Positions 15,673 through 22,768 are shown, counted from the first letter of the stretch. The stretch is DNA of 22,769 bases from Pseudomonadales bacterium (GCA_022448765.1 JAKUTI010000016.1:1-22769), one strand, 5' to 3'. Numbers and translations: made by a program. Notes: generated by a model from the sequence alone, not told the origin.

Positions 15673-16494
15673 ATGGGTGTGAAGCCGACTGTAGAAAAGG
15701 TCACGGGCACGCTTGGTGCCGAGATATTGAATATCGATATTGGTTCGTCTCTCGACGCATCCACTGTCGATTGGTTGGCACACGAACTTGTTGAAAATAA
15801 GGTGCTCTTCTTCCGCGACCAGCATATGACCAGCGAACAACACGTCGCTTTTTCCAGTTATTTTGGTGATGTGTTGGATGTGCATCCGTGGTCCCGGGGT
15901 AAAGCCGACTTCAAGAACATCATGCTTATATACAACGGCGCGGCAGCTGGTTGGCATTCGGATGAGACCTGGCGTGAAGCGACGCCCTTGGGGTCGGTCT
16001 TGTACGGTCGTTCCGTGCCTGACTACGGTGGTGACACGGTTTTTGGTGACATGGAACGTGTGTACGAGGATTTGTCGGACGCCATGAAGGAAAAACTCGA
16101 TGGACTCTATGCCGTGCATGATCACATCGCCCACCGACGTCGTATGCGGGCGATGGGTACGAGTGAAGAGCAGATCGACGCGTGGCGTAGAGCGTACCCG
16201 GAGGTTCGACATCCGATTGTTCGTACGCATCCGGTTTCTGGGCGGAAATCGTTGTTCGTGAACGGCGGTTTTACCGACCGGGTCGATGGGATGGATCCTG
16301 AAGAGTCGAAAGAACTCCTGTCGTCGCTCTATGCGTTGGTTGCAAAACCGCAATACCAATGCCGATTCCGCTGGCAAACTCGATCAGTCGCGTTTTGGGA
16401 TAACCGTTCGGTTCAGCACTACGGTGTTCCAGACTTTGGCGACCAAGAACGCCTGATGGAACGGGTGACCATTGCCGGCGACCGGCCGGCTTAA
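15673..16494 (+). CDS. TauD/TfdA-family Fe(II)/2-oxoglutarate dioxygenase
   Basis: This 273-residue protein has the TauD signature intact. H95-S-D97 lies in GWHSDETWRE, distal H249 in SVQHYGVPDF, and R264 in MERVTIAGDRP is the 2-oxoglutarate ligand, fifteen residues after the His as in TauD. The opening VTGTLGAEILNIDIG and ENKVLFFRDQ are also typical. Members cleave taurine, other sulfonates or sulfates, or 2,4-D-type aryloxy acids by hydroxylation; the side-chain residues that fix the substrate are not obvious here. GGGAGATAGGG supplies the Shine-Dalgarno. It is the second gene after the LLM oxidoreductase. Its 3' end faces the small secreted protein gene across a strong hairpin. Confidence 0.92.
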   Translation: MGVKPTVEKVTGTLGAEILNIDIGSSLDASTVDWLAHELVENKVLFFRDQHMTSEQHVAFSSYFGDVLDVHPWSRGKADFKNIMLIYNGAAAGWHSDETWREATPLGSVLYGRSVPDYGGDTVFGDMERVYEDLSDAMKEKLDGLYAVHDHIAHRRRMRAMGTSEEQIDAWRRAYPEVRHPIVRTHPVSGRKSLFVNGGFTDRVDGMDPEESKELLSSLYALVAKPQYQCRFRWQTRSVAFWDNRSVQHYGVPDFGDQERLMERVTIAGDRPA

Positions 16495-16525
16495 TCTTTG
16501 CGTTCTGGTCTGCAATGCCACCAAC

Positions 16526-16566
16526 CTTTGCCCGCGCCACTTCCAATAAGAGGCAAGCGGGCAAAG
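16526..16566. terminator. Bidirectional hairpin between convergent genes
   Basis: CTTTGCCCGC (16526-16535) is perfectly complementary to GCGGGCAAAG (16557-16566), and an inner GCC/GGC pair can extend the stem. It sits in the 93-base gap between the TauD gene and the convergent small secreted protein gene, exactly where a shared terminator is expected. T-tracts are poor on both sides, so termination strength is uncertain. Confidence 0.55.
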
Positions 16567-16587
16567 TCTTCGGTTAACGCGTCACTA

Positions 16588-17115
16588 CTACCTGGGTCCG
16601 ACAGGCACCATGATGTGCTGGTAGGGCGAGCCTTTCCACATGACGTAGGGGCCGCCTTGCGAGGGATCCGTTGGAATCCCTTCCAGAAGCGATGCATCAG
16701 GGACAACGATCATGAGATGTGGTCCTTCGTCGATCCACTCGTTGTCGTCGGTGGGGCCGGTCGCGTAAGGATCGACATTGCTCGCGCCTTCATCGCCGAC
16801 GAGCATGTACGAGATTCCGAGACGTTTGATATCTAGCGGCTTCTTGTTGCTCCAAGCATCGGCCCAGGTTTTCCATGGACCATCAAGGCACATCGGTTGA
16901 GTTCCCGCGACATTGGGAGGTGTCGGCATGCATGTATATTCACTCGTGCCTTGACGCAGGACGTTGCCATCCCAATCAACAACCGATACTGAATCAACCA
17001 ACGTCGGCGGTGCGGCTGAGAGCGCGTCTTTAATTAAGGCCTCGTGGTGCGCGCCAAAGGCCGTGTGTGCGTACGCAAGGGCTAGGAGAATCGATACGAT
17101 AGTTTTGTGTGCCAT
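16588..17115 (-). CDS. Small secreted protein of unknown function
   Basis: This is 175 residues with a clear Sec signal peptide (AHKTIVSILLALAYAHTAFG, cleavage before AHHEA). The mature part is about 155 residues, acidic and rich in Gly, Pro, Asp and Trp. It carries conserved-looking blocks such as DWDGNVLRQGTSEYTCMPTP, ISYMLVGDEGASNVDPYA and YVMWKGSPYQHIMVPVG. Two Cys (in YTCMPTP and QPMCLDG) could form a disulfide in the periplasm. I recognise it as a conserved hypothetical type without known role and see no enzyme motif. It starts at ATG with a weak purine run upstream, is divergent from the dehalogenase-like gene and shares a terminator-like hairpin with the TauD gene. Confidence 0.75.
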   Translation of the reverse strand: MAHKTIVSILLALAYAHTAFGAHHEALIKDALSAAPPTLVDSVSVVDWDGNVLRQGTSEYTCMPTPPNVAGTQPMCLDGPWKTWADAWSNKKPLDIKRLGISYMLVGDEGASNVDPYATGPTDDNEWIDEGPHLMIVVPDASLLEGIPTDPSQGGPYVMWKGSPYQHIMVPVGPR

Positions 17116-17228
17116 GACAGCTTCGTTCCAACAGGTTGGTCGCTAGAGTATTCGTCCTCCAGGTGCGGTCGCAAGGGGTCAAGGGATGGAATCCGATAGG
17201 CCTTGTGATTGTTAACCGTGTACATTTG

Positions 17229-17249
17229 ATGCGTCAACGAAGGACGCAT
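17229..17249. promoter_or_regulatory. 7-bp dyad over the ribosome-binding region of the dehalogenase-like gene
   Basis: ATGCGTC (17229-17235) and GACGCAT (17243-17249) are perfect complements around a 7-base spacer. The dyad ends seven bases before the GTG start and includes the only purine-rich candidate Shine-Dalgarno (GAAGGA). It could be a repressor site or an RNA hairpin that hides the ribosome-binding site. Confidence 0.4.
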
Positions 17250-17255
17250 TAACAC

Positions 17256-18176
17256 GTGGTTGCAACATACAGAACGCCCGACGAACGCTTTGCCTGTTGG
17301 AATCAATATCCATACGAACCGCACTACGTGAACTGGCAGGGTATTCGTATGCATTACGTCGATGAGGGTCCGGTCGATGGTCACGTGATGTTGTTACTTC
17401 ACGGGATGCCCACTTCTTCTTATCTTTACCGACGGATGATTCCAGGTCTCGTGGGTGCAGGTTATCGATGCATCGCGCCGGACCATATCGGATTCGGTAA
17501 GAGTGATAAGGTGTTGGACGATGCTTGGTATTCGATTGAACGGCACAGCCAAGCGCTGAACCATCTCATTGAATCGTTGTCGTTGGAGAACATCACGCTT
17601 TTCTGCCAAGACTGCGGAGGACCAGTGGGGCTACGGCAAGTCGTCGACATGCCGGATCGTTTCGTCCGTTTAACGATCATGAACACATGGTTGCATGGCC
17701 CGTGGCACGTATATACAGACGCATTGAAACGCTGGAACCGCTCTTGGCATCCGGGCGGCCCGATGGATGAGGTCCAGGGTTGTGGTTTCGTTTTACAGAA
17801 CTTTCTCGCCAACTACCCCAATGGCTCGACACCAATAAGTCCCGAAGAAGCCTTTGACGTCTATGAAGCCCCGTTTCCAGATAGGGCCTCCAAGGCCGGG
17901 CCAAGGCGTTTCCCGTTGTCGTTACCCTTCGACAATCCGGAAGGGGGGAATGCCGAGGTTCAGGTAAAAAATTTTGAGGCACTGCGATCGTGGGATCGTC
18001 CGATCCACTTCATCTGGGGTCTTCGCGACGAAGTGTTTAATGCAAATTGGGGTCGCAAATGGGCGAGTCAATACTCTCAAGCAACCTTTGATGGGTTGGA
18101 TGCTGGCCATTTCCTGCAGGAAACGCATGGACCTGAGATCGTTGGTCTTTTCCTAGGTCGAATACGGGAGGAATAA
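17256..18176 (+). CDS. Haloalkane dehalogenase-like alpha/beta hydrolase with altered halide site
   Basis: This 306-residue protein opens RTPDERFACWNQYPYEPHYV, typical of haloalkane dehalogenases. It has the Asp-nucleophile triad: D119 in FCQDCGG, D258 in WGLRDEV and H285 in DAGHFLQE. These enzymes hydrolyse carbon-halogen bonds through an aspartyl ester. A cap domain lies at about 146-225. Two residues that normally hold the halide are changed: the Trp expected right after the nucleophile is Cys120, and the Asn or Glu after HG is Met51. It may therefore act on another ester, epoxide or lactone, or on different halides. It starts at GTG with a poor, distant Shine-Dalgarno (GAAGGA), the first start that keeps the conserved N-terminus. 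It is convergent with the amidohydrolase at 18206. Confidence 0.85.
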   Translation: MVATYRTPDERFACWNQYPYEPHYVNWQGIRMHYVDEGPVDGHVMLLLHGMPTSSYLYRRMIPGLVGAGYRCIAPDHIGFGKSDKVLDDAWYSIERHSQALNHLIESLSLENITLFCQDCGGPVGLRQVVDMPDRFVRLTIMNTWLHGPWHVYTDALKRWNRSWHPGGPMDEVQGCGFVLQNFLANYPNGSTPISPEEAFDVYEAPFPDRASKAGPRRFPLSLPFDNPEGGNAEVQVKNFEALRSWDRPIHFIWGLRDEVFNANWGRKWASQYSQATFDGLDAGHFLQETHGPEIVGLFLGRIREE

Positions 18177-18205
18177 AAACCGTTGCCGACTGCGGCGCGG
18201 GGGCG

Positions 18206-19375
18206 TCAGCGTGAGACAGAGACGCCCATCAGCGCCTCCATGTTGCCGTGATAAAACGCGTTCATGGTGTCCTGATCGCAATCAAGCATGCTGGCTTCGA
18301 ATTTTCCGATCGGGTCCGACGTGCCCTCCGGGTGGGTGTAATCGGACGCGAACACGAGCAGCTCGGGGCCGACGTTATCGATGATCCACCCGACCGGTTC
18401 GCCGGCAAACGGCGAAAATCGCAAGTGCTGTTTAACGGTTTCGGACGGCGATCGTGCGAACGTCCGCTGGTGCTTGTAGTTGGCAGCGGCAAAGTCGAGT
18501 GCCTGCAGCCAGGATGGTATCCAAAAAGCGGCATGTTCCATCGATATTCCCCGTAAGTCGGGGTGGCGCTCGAAAACTTCGTCAAAGATCATGGCCGACA
18601 GAAATATCTCCACACTGTTTTTGATGGTAACCATTCCAATTTCACCGACGGGTGCATCACCACCCAGTTCTAGTGTTCCGCGACCGTTGCGGCGAAAACT
18701 ACGTGGTATCCGATCGTAGTGACCGTTAACAGCGACGTGGGTTACGAAGGGGGCACGGTGGTTCGCAAATTCGGCCCAGACGGGATCAAAATCGACATGT
18801 GTAAAGGATCTTTTCTTGGGGTCTGGTTCGTTGGTATCGACCATGTAGGTGTAACACCCGTCCTTGAATCCTTGACGCATTAAGTCCAAGGCAATCTCGG
18901 GTCCGAGTGTCAGAGGAACGTAGCCGATCGCATGCAACCGATCGTCGTGCATGCAAAACGTTCCCATCGCGCGATTGAGGGTTCGTGCGCCGGCTTCCAA
19001 TTGATCAAGGTTATCGACGTGTGCGATTTGATGAAACGAAAAGGTTGGTAACACCCATTGCAACTTAAACCCAAGAAGGTCGAGGGCGTGGGAGCGTTCC
19101 TGAGGATCGAAAGCCCCGAGTCGGGTGAATCCGCCCTTACGCGCGTCTGTTAGCGAGGCCTCGAACTTCGCCATGGTCTCGGGATGGTTCTGCCGTTTTT
19201 CGAGGAGCGAGCGACCGCGATCGGCCCAAGCTTTCACGTAGGGAAGTTCGGTTTGCTCGGTTATGTCGGGGATGAGCGGCGCGTCATTGGGATGGGCCAC
19301 GTTCGAGAGAAAATCGTCCAGCTCAATGACGTGGCTGTCGACGTCGATAATGGTTCGATGTTCGGCGTAACTCAC
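18206..19375 (-). CDS. Amidohydrolase-2 (ACMSD-like) family protein
   Basis: This 389-residue metal-dependent TIM-barrel protein starts with IIDVDSHV, the D-x-H form (D13, H15) of the metal motif in this subfamily. Further ligands fit H213 (FVTHVAVNGH), E280/H281 (GISMEHAAFW) and D345 (VFASDYTHPEG). The ending FYHGNMEALMG is typical. Relatives hydrolyse or decarboxylate aromatic and cyclic acids (ACMSD, gamma-resorcylate decarboxylase), and the reaction here is unknown. Translation begins at GTG with GGGAG about ten bases upstream. It is divergent from a cupin, and a 7-bp inverted repeat sits between them. The ends of this gene and the dehalogenase-like gene are 29 bases apart. Confidence 0.88.
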   Translation of the reverse strand: MSYAEHRTIIDVDSHVIELDDFLSNVAHPNDAPLIPDITEQTELPYVKAWADRGRSLLEKRQNHPETMAKFEASLTDARKGGFTRLGAFDPQERSHALDLLGFKLQWVLPTFSFHQIAHVDNLDQLEAGARTLNRAMGTFCMHDDRLHAIGYVPLTLGPEIALDLMRQGFKDGCYTYMVDTNEPDPKKRSFTHVDFDPVWAEFANHRAPFVTHVAVNGHYDRIPRSFRRNGRGTLELGGDAPVGEIGMVTIKNSVEIFLSAMIFDEVFERHPDLRGISMEHAAFWIPSWLQALDFAAANYKHQRTFARSPSETVKQHLRFSPFAGEPVGWIIDNVGPELLVFASDYTHPEGTSDPIGKFEASMLDCDQDTMNAFYHGNMEALMGVSVSR

Positions 19376-19400
19376 AGTACGTTAGCTCCCGTCGCGTTCG

Positions 19401-19445
19401 TTGACTGGTGCCGAACACTGTCCCAATCCGAAGCATGACAGTCAA
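19401..19445. promoter_or_regulatory. Spaced inverted repeat in the amidohydrolase/cupin divergent region
   Basis: TTGACTG (19401-19407) and CAGTCAA (19439-19445) are perfect complements, 38 bases apart centre to centre. The layout resembles the TTGACC/GGTCAA pair at 14592-14641. It lies between divergent starts, so it could be a shared operator. The arms are short, and chance is possible. Confidence 0.3.
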
Positions 19446-19572
19446 TGATCATTTTTCTGGCTAGGCTGTGTCCGGGTTACGCGCAGACTGGCAGCGTATA
19501 CCGGTTGTAATCAGGCAGGTAAGGTGATCGTATTCGAGCGAAACGTATGGTCGAAACCGACGGAGGTGACGA

Positions 19573-19923
19573 ATGGGCATTCTTGTAGAGAAGTCGTTTT
19601 TCACGTCGAAAGACGACGTGCTGATTGACATTCGAGCTAATGGGACTTGGCCGACCACGTTCGTTTCGCCGGCTTATCCTGGGGTTGAAATCCATTGGCA
19701 TAGTGAGGACGTCTTTGCATACGTGGTGGAGGGCGAAACGTCCTTCTTTGACGGTGAGTCAGGTGAGACCCAGCAGGTGGGGCCGGGCGACAAAGTGACT
19801 ATTCCGAAACGAACCTTACACGCAGAAGGCGAGGTTAAGGATCGGGTGGTCTACATCATCGGTACGCCGGAACCGCTTTTGTCTCAAGATTTCCTAAGAA
19901 TCCACCGGCCCGACGAACTCTAG
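19573..19923 (+). CDS. Small single-domain cupin protein
   Basis: This 116-residue protein consists of one cupin barrel. Motif 1 is EIHWHSEDVFAYVVEG, with H41, H43 and E54 as likely metal ligands, and motif 2 is PGDKVTIPKRTLHAEG, with H83. All ligand positions of a metal-binding cupin are filled. Such small cupins act as isomerases, dioxygenases or binding proteins, and the role here is open. The ATG has a near-perfect Shine-Dalgarno, GGAGGT, five bases upstream, which suggests strong translation. An intrinsic terminator follows directly after the stop, so it is probably a single-gene unit, divergent from the amidohydrolase. Confidence 0.87.
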   Translation: MGILVEKSFFTSKDDVLIDIRANGTWPTTFVSPAYPGVEIHWHSEDVFAYVVEGETSFFDGESGETQQVGPGDKVTIPKRTLHAEGEVKDRVVYIIGTPEPLLSQDFLRIHRPDEL

Positions 19924-19924
19924 G

Positions 19925-19953
19925 AAACCGTAATCTGCCGGTTGCGGTTTTTT
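19925..19953 (+). terminator. Intrinsic terminator after the cupin gene
   Basis: AAACCGTAAT (19925-19934) pairs with GTTGCGGTTT (19941-19950) through ten base pairs, two of them G-U, around a six-base loop. It ends in a run of six T (19948-19953). It starts two bases after the cupin stop codon. This is the clearest rho-independent terminator in the window. Confidence 0.8.
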
Positions 19954-20022
19954 GGGAGACGATTGCGACCACGCGTCGCCCCTGACACGACGACGAAATA
20001 AGCGATAGAGGATATGTTGACA

Positions 20023-20439
20023 ATGAACGTTTCGAACTCGGTTACGCCGACCCAACGGCAGTTGCAAAACTTACTTAGCAGTGATTTTGACGGACCGGTC
20101 TCCATGCTTAATTTGCTCAAGTTTAAGGAACATGCCGAGTATGCCGATGGTCGAACCTCGGCGTTGAGTGGGGCGGAAGCCTACAGCTTGTATGGAGAGA
20201 AGATGGCTCCATTCGTTATCTCCAAAGGCGGTCGTTTGGTCTTTAGTGGGCGTGCCGAACATCTAATGCTTGGCGAGGTCGATGAATTATGGGACATGGT
20301 TGCCATTATGGAGTATCCCTCGAAGGAGGCATTCGTCGAAATTGTGACGGCGCCCGAGGTCGGTGAATTCAGCGTTCATCGAAGCGCGGGACTGGCGGGT
20401 CAGCTGTTGATCGCCGTTTCCGCGGGAAATAGCCCATGA
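20023..20439 (+). CDS. DUF1330-like (dimeric alpha/beta-barrel) protein
   Basis: This is about 138 residues of a small ferredoxin-like fold protein. The pattern fits DUF1330-type domains: DFDGPVSMLNLLKFKE, GAEAYSLYGEKMAPFV, RLVFSGRAEH and a final LWDMVAIMEYPSKEAFVEIV. The function of the family is not settled; related alpha/beta barrels include small monooxygenases and binding proteins. An ATG at 20014 is in frame, but GAGGA there is only one base away, while it is about ten bases from the ATG at 20023, so I prefer 20023. The gene is separated from the cupin by a terminator and needs its own promoter. It is convergent with the SDR gene. Confidence 0.8.
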   Translation: MNVSNSVTPTQRQLQNLLSSDFDGPVSMLNLLKFKEHAEYADGRTSALSGAEAYSLYGEKMAPFVISKGGRLVFSGRAEHLMLGEVDELWDMVAIMEYPSKEAFVEIVTAPEVGEFSVHRSAGLAGQLLIAVSAGNSP

Positions 20440-20477
20440 CGGCAGTCTTGTCATTAGAGAGAGACAGTGAGAGGTCG

Positions 20478-21215
20478 TCACTCGAACGCGTACCCTTCGG
20501 GCCAAGTATCTTGGGCGCGATAGCCGACCACGCGAAGGGCGGGCTCTGGATCGACGCGAACGTGACCTAGCGGTTGACTGGTGGCGAACAGGATTTCGAA
20601 GGCGCTTTCCGGCAGCGAGGCGTTCACGCAGGCACTAAAAAAACGGCCCGCATCATCGTGGCTCAGGTACACGTCGGTCCCGATCGGACTTGCTTGAAGT
20701 TCTTTTGCATGGTCGGGGTCTCGAGGTAGCCAGCCAAGGCGTGCGGCAATAACCGACAAACCGTACACCCGCGCATACATTTCTCCGATCTGTTCTGCCC
20801 AGAGCTTGGTGAGGGCATAGTGGTTAACCACTTTGGGTCCGTCCTCGATTCTCACCACGGAGTCCCAGCGCTGGCCCGAGACGACTTGCACCGAGCTGGT
20901 CAGAACCAGTCGCGATACTGCATTTTCCTTAGCCGCATCGCAGACGTTGTATAGCCCCCGCACGTTGGGCTCGATCAGTTCGTCGAGAAAATCTGCCTCA
21001 TCCGGCGTTGCTGCAAGATGGATAATTGCATCCATGCCACTGGTCGCTTCAAGCACTTGGTCGCGGTTCGTGATATCCCCTACGATGGCGTTTTCGACGT
21101 TGGACTGCAGGACGCGATCAAACCGATGCACGGTATGGCCGTCGTCGGTGAGCCGTCGACAAACCGCTTTCCCAACACCGCCCTCGGACCCTGTTACCAA
21201 TACGTGTTGTTTCAT
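20478..21215 (-). CDS. Extended short-chain dehydrogenase / NAD-dependent epimerase family protein
   Basis: This 245-residue Rossmann protein has VLVTGSEGGVGKA (6-17), the glycine-rich NAD(P) loop of extended SDRs, and VGDITNRD and IIHLAATPDE further on. The active site is S107/S108, Y133 and K137 (HYALTK). It is shorter than sugar epimerases (about 310 or more residues) and resembles compact members that act on small sugar acids or similar polyols, such as uronate dehydrogenases. That subgroup call is tentative. The ATG has GAAGG about ten bases upstream. It is divergent from the membrane-anchored amidohydrolase and convergent with the DUF1330-like gene. Confidence 0.87.
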   Translation of the reverse strand: MKQHVLVTGSEGGVGKAVCRRLTDDGHTVHRFDRVLQSNVENAIVGDITNRDQVLEATSGMDAIIHLAATPDEADFLDELIEPNVRGLYNVCDAAKENAVSRLVLTSSVQVVSGQRWDSVVRIEDGPKVVNHYALTKLWAEQIGEMYARVYGLSVIAARLGWLPRDPDHAKELQASPIGTDVYLSHDDAGRFFSACVNASLPESAFEILFATSQPLGHVRVDPEPALRVVGYRAQDTWPEGYAFE

Positions 21216-21332
21216 TGTCTACTGTGCCTTCTCTGCTCGCGATGGAGAGTTAGACGATGGACGCTGAGGATCGTGAATCGATTCTCCTGGACAGTTCCAA
21301 TATCTGCTCTACTGGGTTTAGTGGGTTCTGTA

Positions 21333-21348
21333 AGATATCGCGAGATCT
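21333..21348. promoter_or_regulatory. 16-base near-perfect palindrome in the SDR/amidohydrolase divergent gap
   Basis: AGATATCGCGAGATCT reads the same on both strands except for one base pair. It lies in the 209-base gap between divergent starts, 77 bases before the amidohydrolase start. The size and symmetry suit an operator for a dimeric regulator. No clear promoter hexamers are visible next to it. Confidence 0.4.
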
Positions 21349-21424
21349 AAGCGCTGGATAGGTCGAGGATGCTGGTTATGAACGAACGTAGAAGTCGCGG
21401 GACTTATGTCGGGGGCACGTCACC

Positions 21425-22519
21425 TTGAAACGGTTGCCGGCCTGGCTGGGCGGGACGCTTGCAGCGGCAGTGTTGGTTTGGATCCTAACGCCGACATCAT
21501 CGGGAATCGTTAATGTCCGTCGGACCGATTATTTGGACATGCATGTTCATACTGCCGGGCTTGGTCTTCACGGTAGCGGAGCGTTCATCAACGATGCCAT
21601 GCGTTCGAGCTACAAATTTCCGGTGTATCTGTATGCATTGGGTGTTTCGATGGAGGAAATCGAGTCTCAGGGCGACGTCGTTGTCTTGCGTAACATTTCC
21701 CGACAAGTTAGTGGATCACGGCGGGTCGCCCGCGTAGTGGTCCTCGCCATGGATGGTGTCATCAACCCGAATGGGGAACTTGATACCGAGCAGACTCAAC
21801 TATACGTCCCCAACTCATTTCTCATGCGCGAGTTGCCACGGTTCAGCAACCTTGCGTTCGGCGCGAGCGTCAACCCATATCGTACTGATGCGTTGGAGAG
21901 ACTGGAGCAGGTGGCAGCTGGTGGTGCGCTGTTGGTGAAATGGATTCCCAACATCATGCTCATTGATCCAGCGGATACATCGATCATCCCGTTTTACCAG
22001 AAGTTGGTTGAACTCGATCTACCGTTGTTGACCCATACTGGCCAGGAAAGGTCCTTTGCGCACGCACGGGACGAGTTTGGTGATCCGGAGCGGCTAGTCC
22101 TCCCACTTTCGCTCGGCGTGCGCGTGATGGCGGCTCATATTGGTAGTACCGGTGTTAGCGAAGGGATATCGAATTTTGAACGGCTGACCGCGATGATCGA
22201 AAAGTTCCCGTCCCTGGCCGTTGGCATTTCAAGTTTGACCCAAGTGAACCGGCGCAACACGTTGGTACGTGCGCTACAAAGCGAAGAACTAACGGATCGG
22301 ATGCATTACGGGACTGACTGGCCGTTACAGTTCTTCCCGTTAGTTTCGCCACTTTTCCACCTTAACCACATCGGTTGGCGTCAAGCCAGGTCCATTGTCG
22401 CGATTGAAAACGCGTGGGATAGAGATGTGGCGTTGAAAGAGGCGCTTGGCGTGCCTTCAGAAGTCTTCGAACGAACCAGTGCCTACTTTTCGAAACGGCC
22501 CCGCCACAAGCGCGAGTAG
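21425..22519 (+). CDS. Membrane-anchored metal-dependent amidohydrolase
   Basis: This 364-residue protein has an N-terminal hydrophobic segment (about 8-22, LGGTLAAAVLVWILT) that should anchor or export it. The rest is a TIM-barrel amidohydrolase with the complete two-metal set: H40-V-H42 (DMHVHT), K172 (LVKWIPN, possibly carboxylated), H204 (LLTHTGQ), H238 (MAAHIGS) and D298 (YGTDWP). A C-terminal WDRDVALKEALGVP block precedes a basic tail (KRPRHKRE). The substrate is unknown. A location at or outside the membrane suggests it acts on an extracellular or periplasmic compound. The frame has no ATG near its start; TTG at 21425 follows GGGGG by nine bases and is the best start. Confidence 0.85.
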   Translation: MKRLPAWLGGTLAAAVLVWILTPTSSGIVNVRRTDYLDMHVHTAGLGLHGSGAFINDAMRSSYKFPVYLYALGVSMEEIESQGDVVVLRNISRQVSGSRRVARVVVLAMDGVINPNGELDTEQTQLYVPNSFLMRELPRFSNLAFGASVNPYRTDALERLEQVAAGGALLVKWIPNIMLIDPADTSIIPFYQKLVELDLPLLTHTGQERSFAHARDEFGDPERLVLPLSLGVRVMAAHIGSTGVSEGISNFERLTAMIEKFPSLAVGISSLTQVNRRNTLVRALQSEELTDRMHYGTDWPLQFFPLVSPLFHLNHIGWRQARSIVAIENAWDRDVALKEALGVPSEVFERTSAYFSKRPRHKRE

Positions 22520-22714
22520 CGATCAAACAGCTCGATGGGTTTTTCGTCAGGCGGCATTAGATTCGGTACTCGATTTCGGGCGCACCAATGGTTGCCCGGG
22601 CCATCGCTACCTCTGTCCCCGCGACAATCCAGCGTTGTGTCGCCATCACTCGAGGGATTGACACCAACAAGACCGACGCCAATGAGACGTTTTTCTACCC
22701 AGCAGCCAATCTCT
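22520..22714. other. Intergenic sequence with no recognised gene
   Basis: No protein-like frame with a plausible start is visible. GCGACA (22621-22626) and TGTCGC (22638-22643) could form a small hairpin downstream of the amidohydrolase gene. A perfect -35 hexamer TTGACA occurs at 22658-22663, but no -10 is properly spaced from it. Confidence 0.4.
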
Positions 22715-22768
22715 TTACATTTTTACCGTTTTCGTCTGGAGGTAGTAGGGGAATCCGAAACCCCTCGG
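22715..22768 (-). CDS. Possible C-terminal end of a gene running off the right edge
   Basis: On the minus strand the last bases read as 17 codons, ending GFPYYLQTKTVKM and a TAA at 22717-22715. The aromatic-rich tail looks protein-like, and a convergent gene end would suit this position. The stretch is far too short to identify, another frame is also open here, and the same bases can form a small hairpin (AGGGG 22747-22751 with CCCCT 22761-22765). Confidence 0.2.
   Translation of the reverse strand, partial: PRGFGFPYYLQTKTVKM

Noticed and set aside
15544..16377. Long open frame of 277 codons antisense to the TauD gene
   Set aside because: It lies opposite a gene with all catalytic motifs intact, has a His/Arg/Thr-rich shadow composition and no recognisable domain.
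22446..22661. 71-codon frame overlapping the end of the amidohydrolase
   Set aside because: It begins inside a well-supported gene in another frame and has no domain character.
22747..22765. Hairpin at the right edge considered as a tRNA T-arm
   Set aside because: The loop is nine bases rather than seven and lacks the TTCRA pattern, and no acceptor or anticodon stem can be paired.
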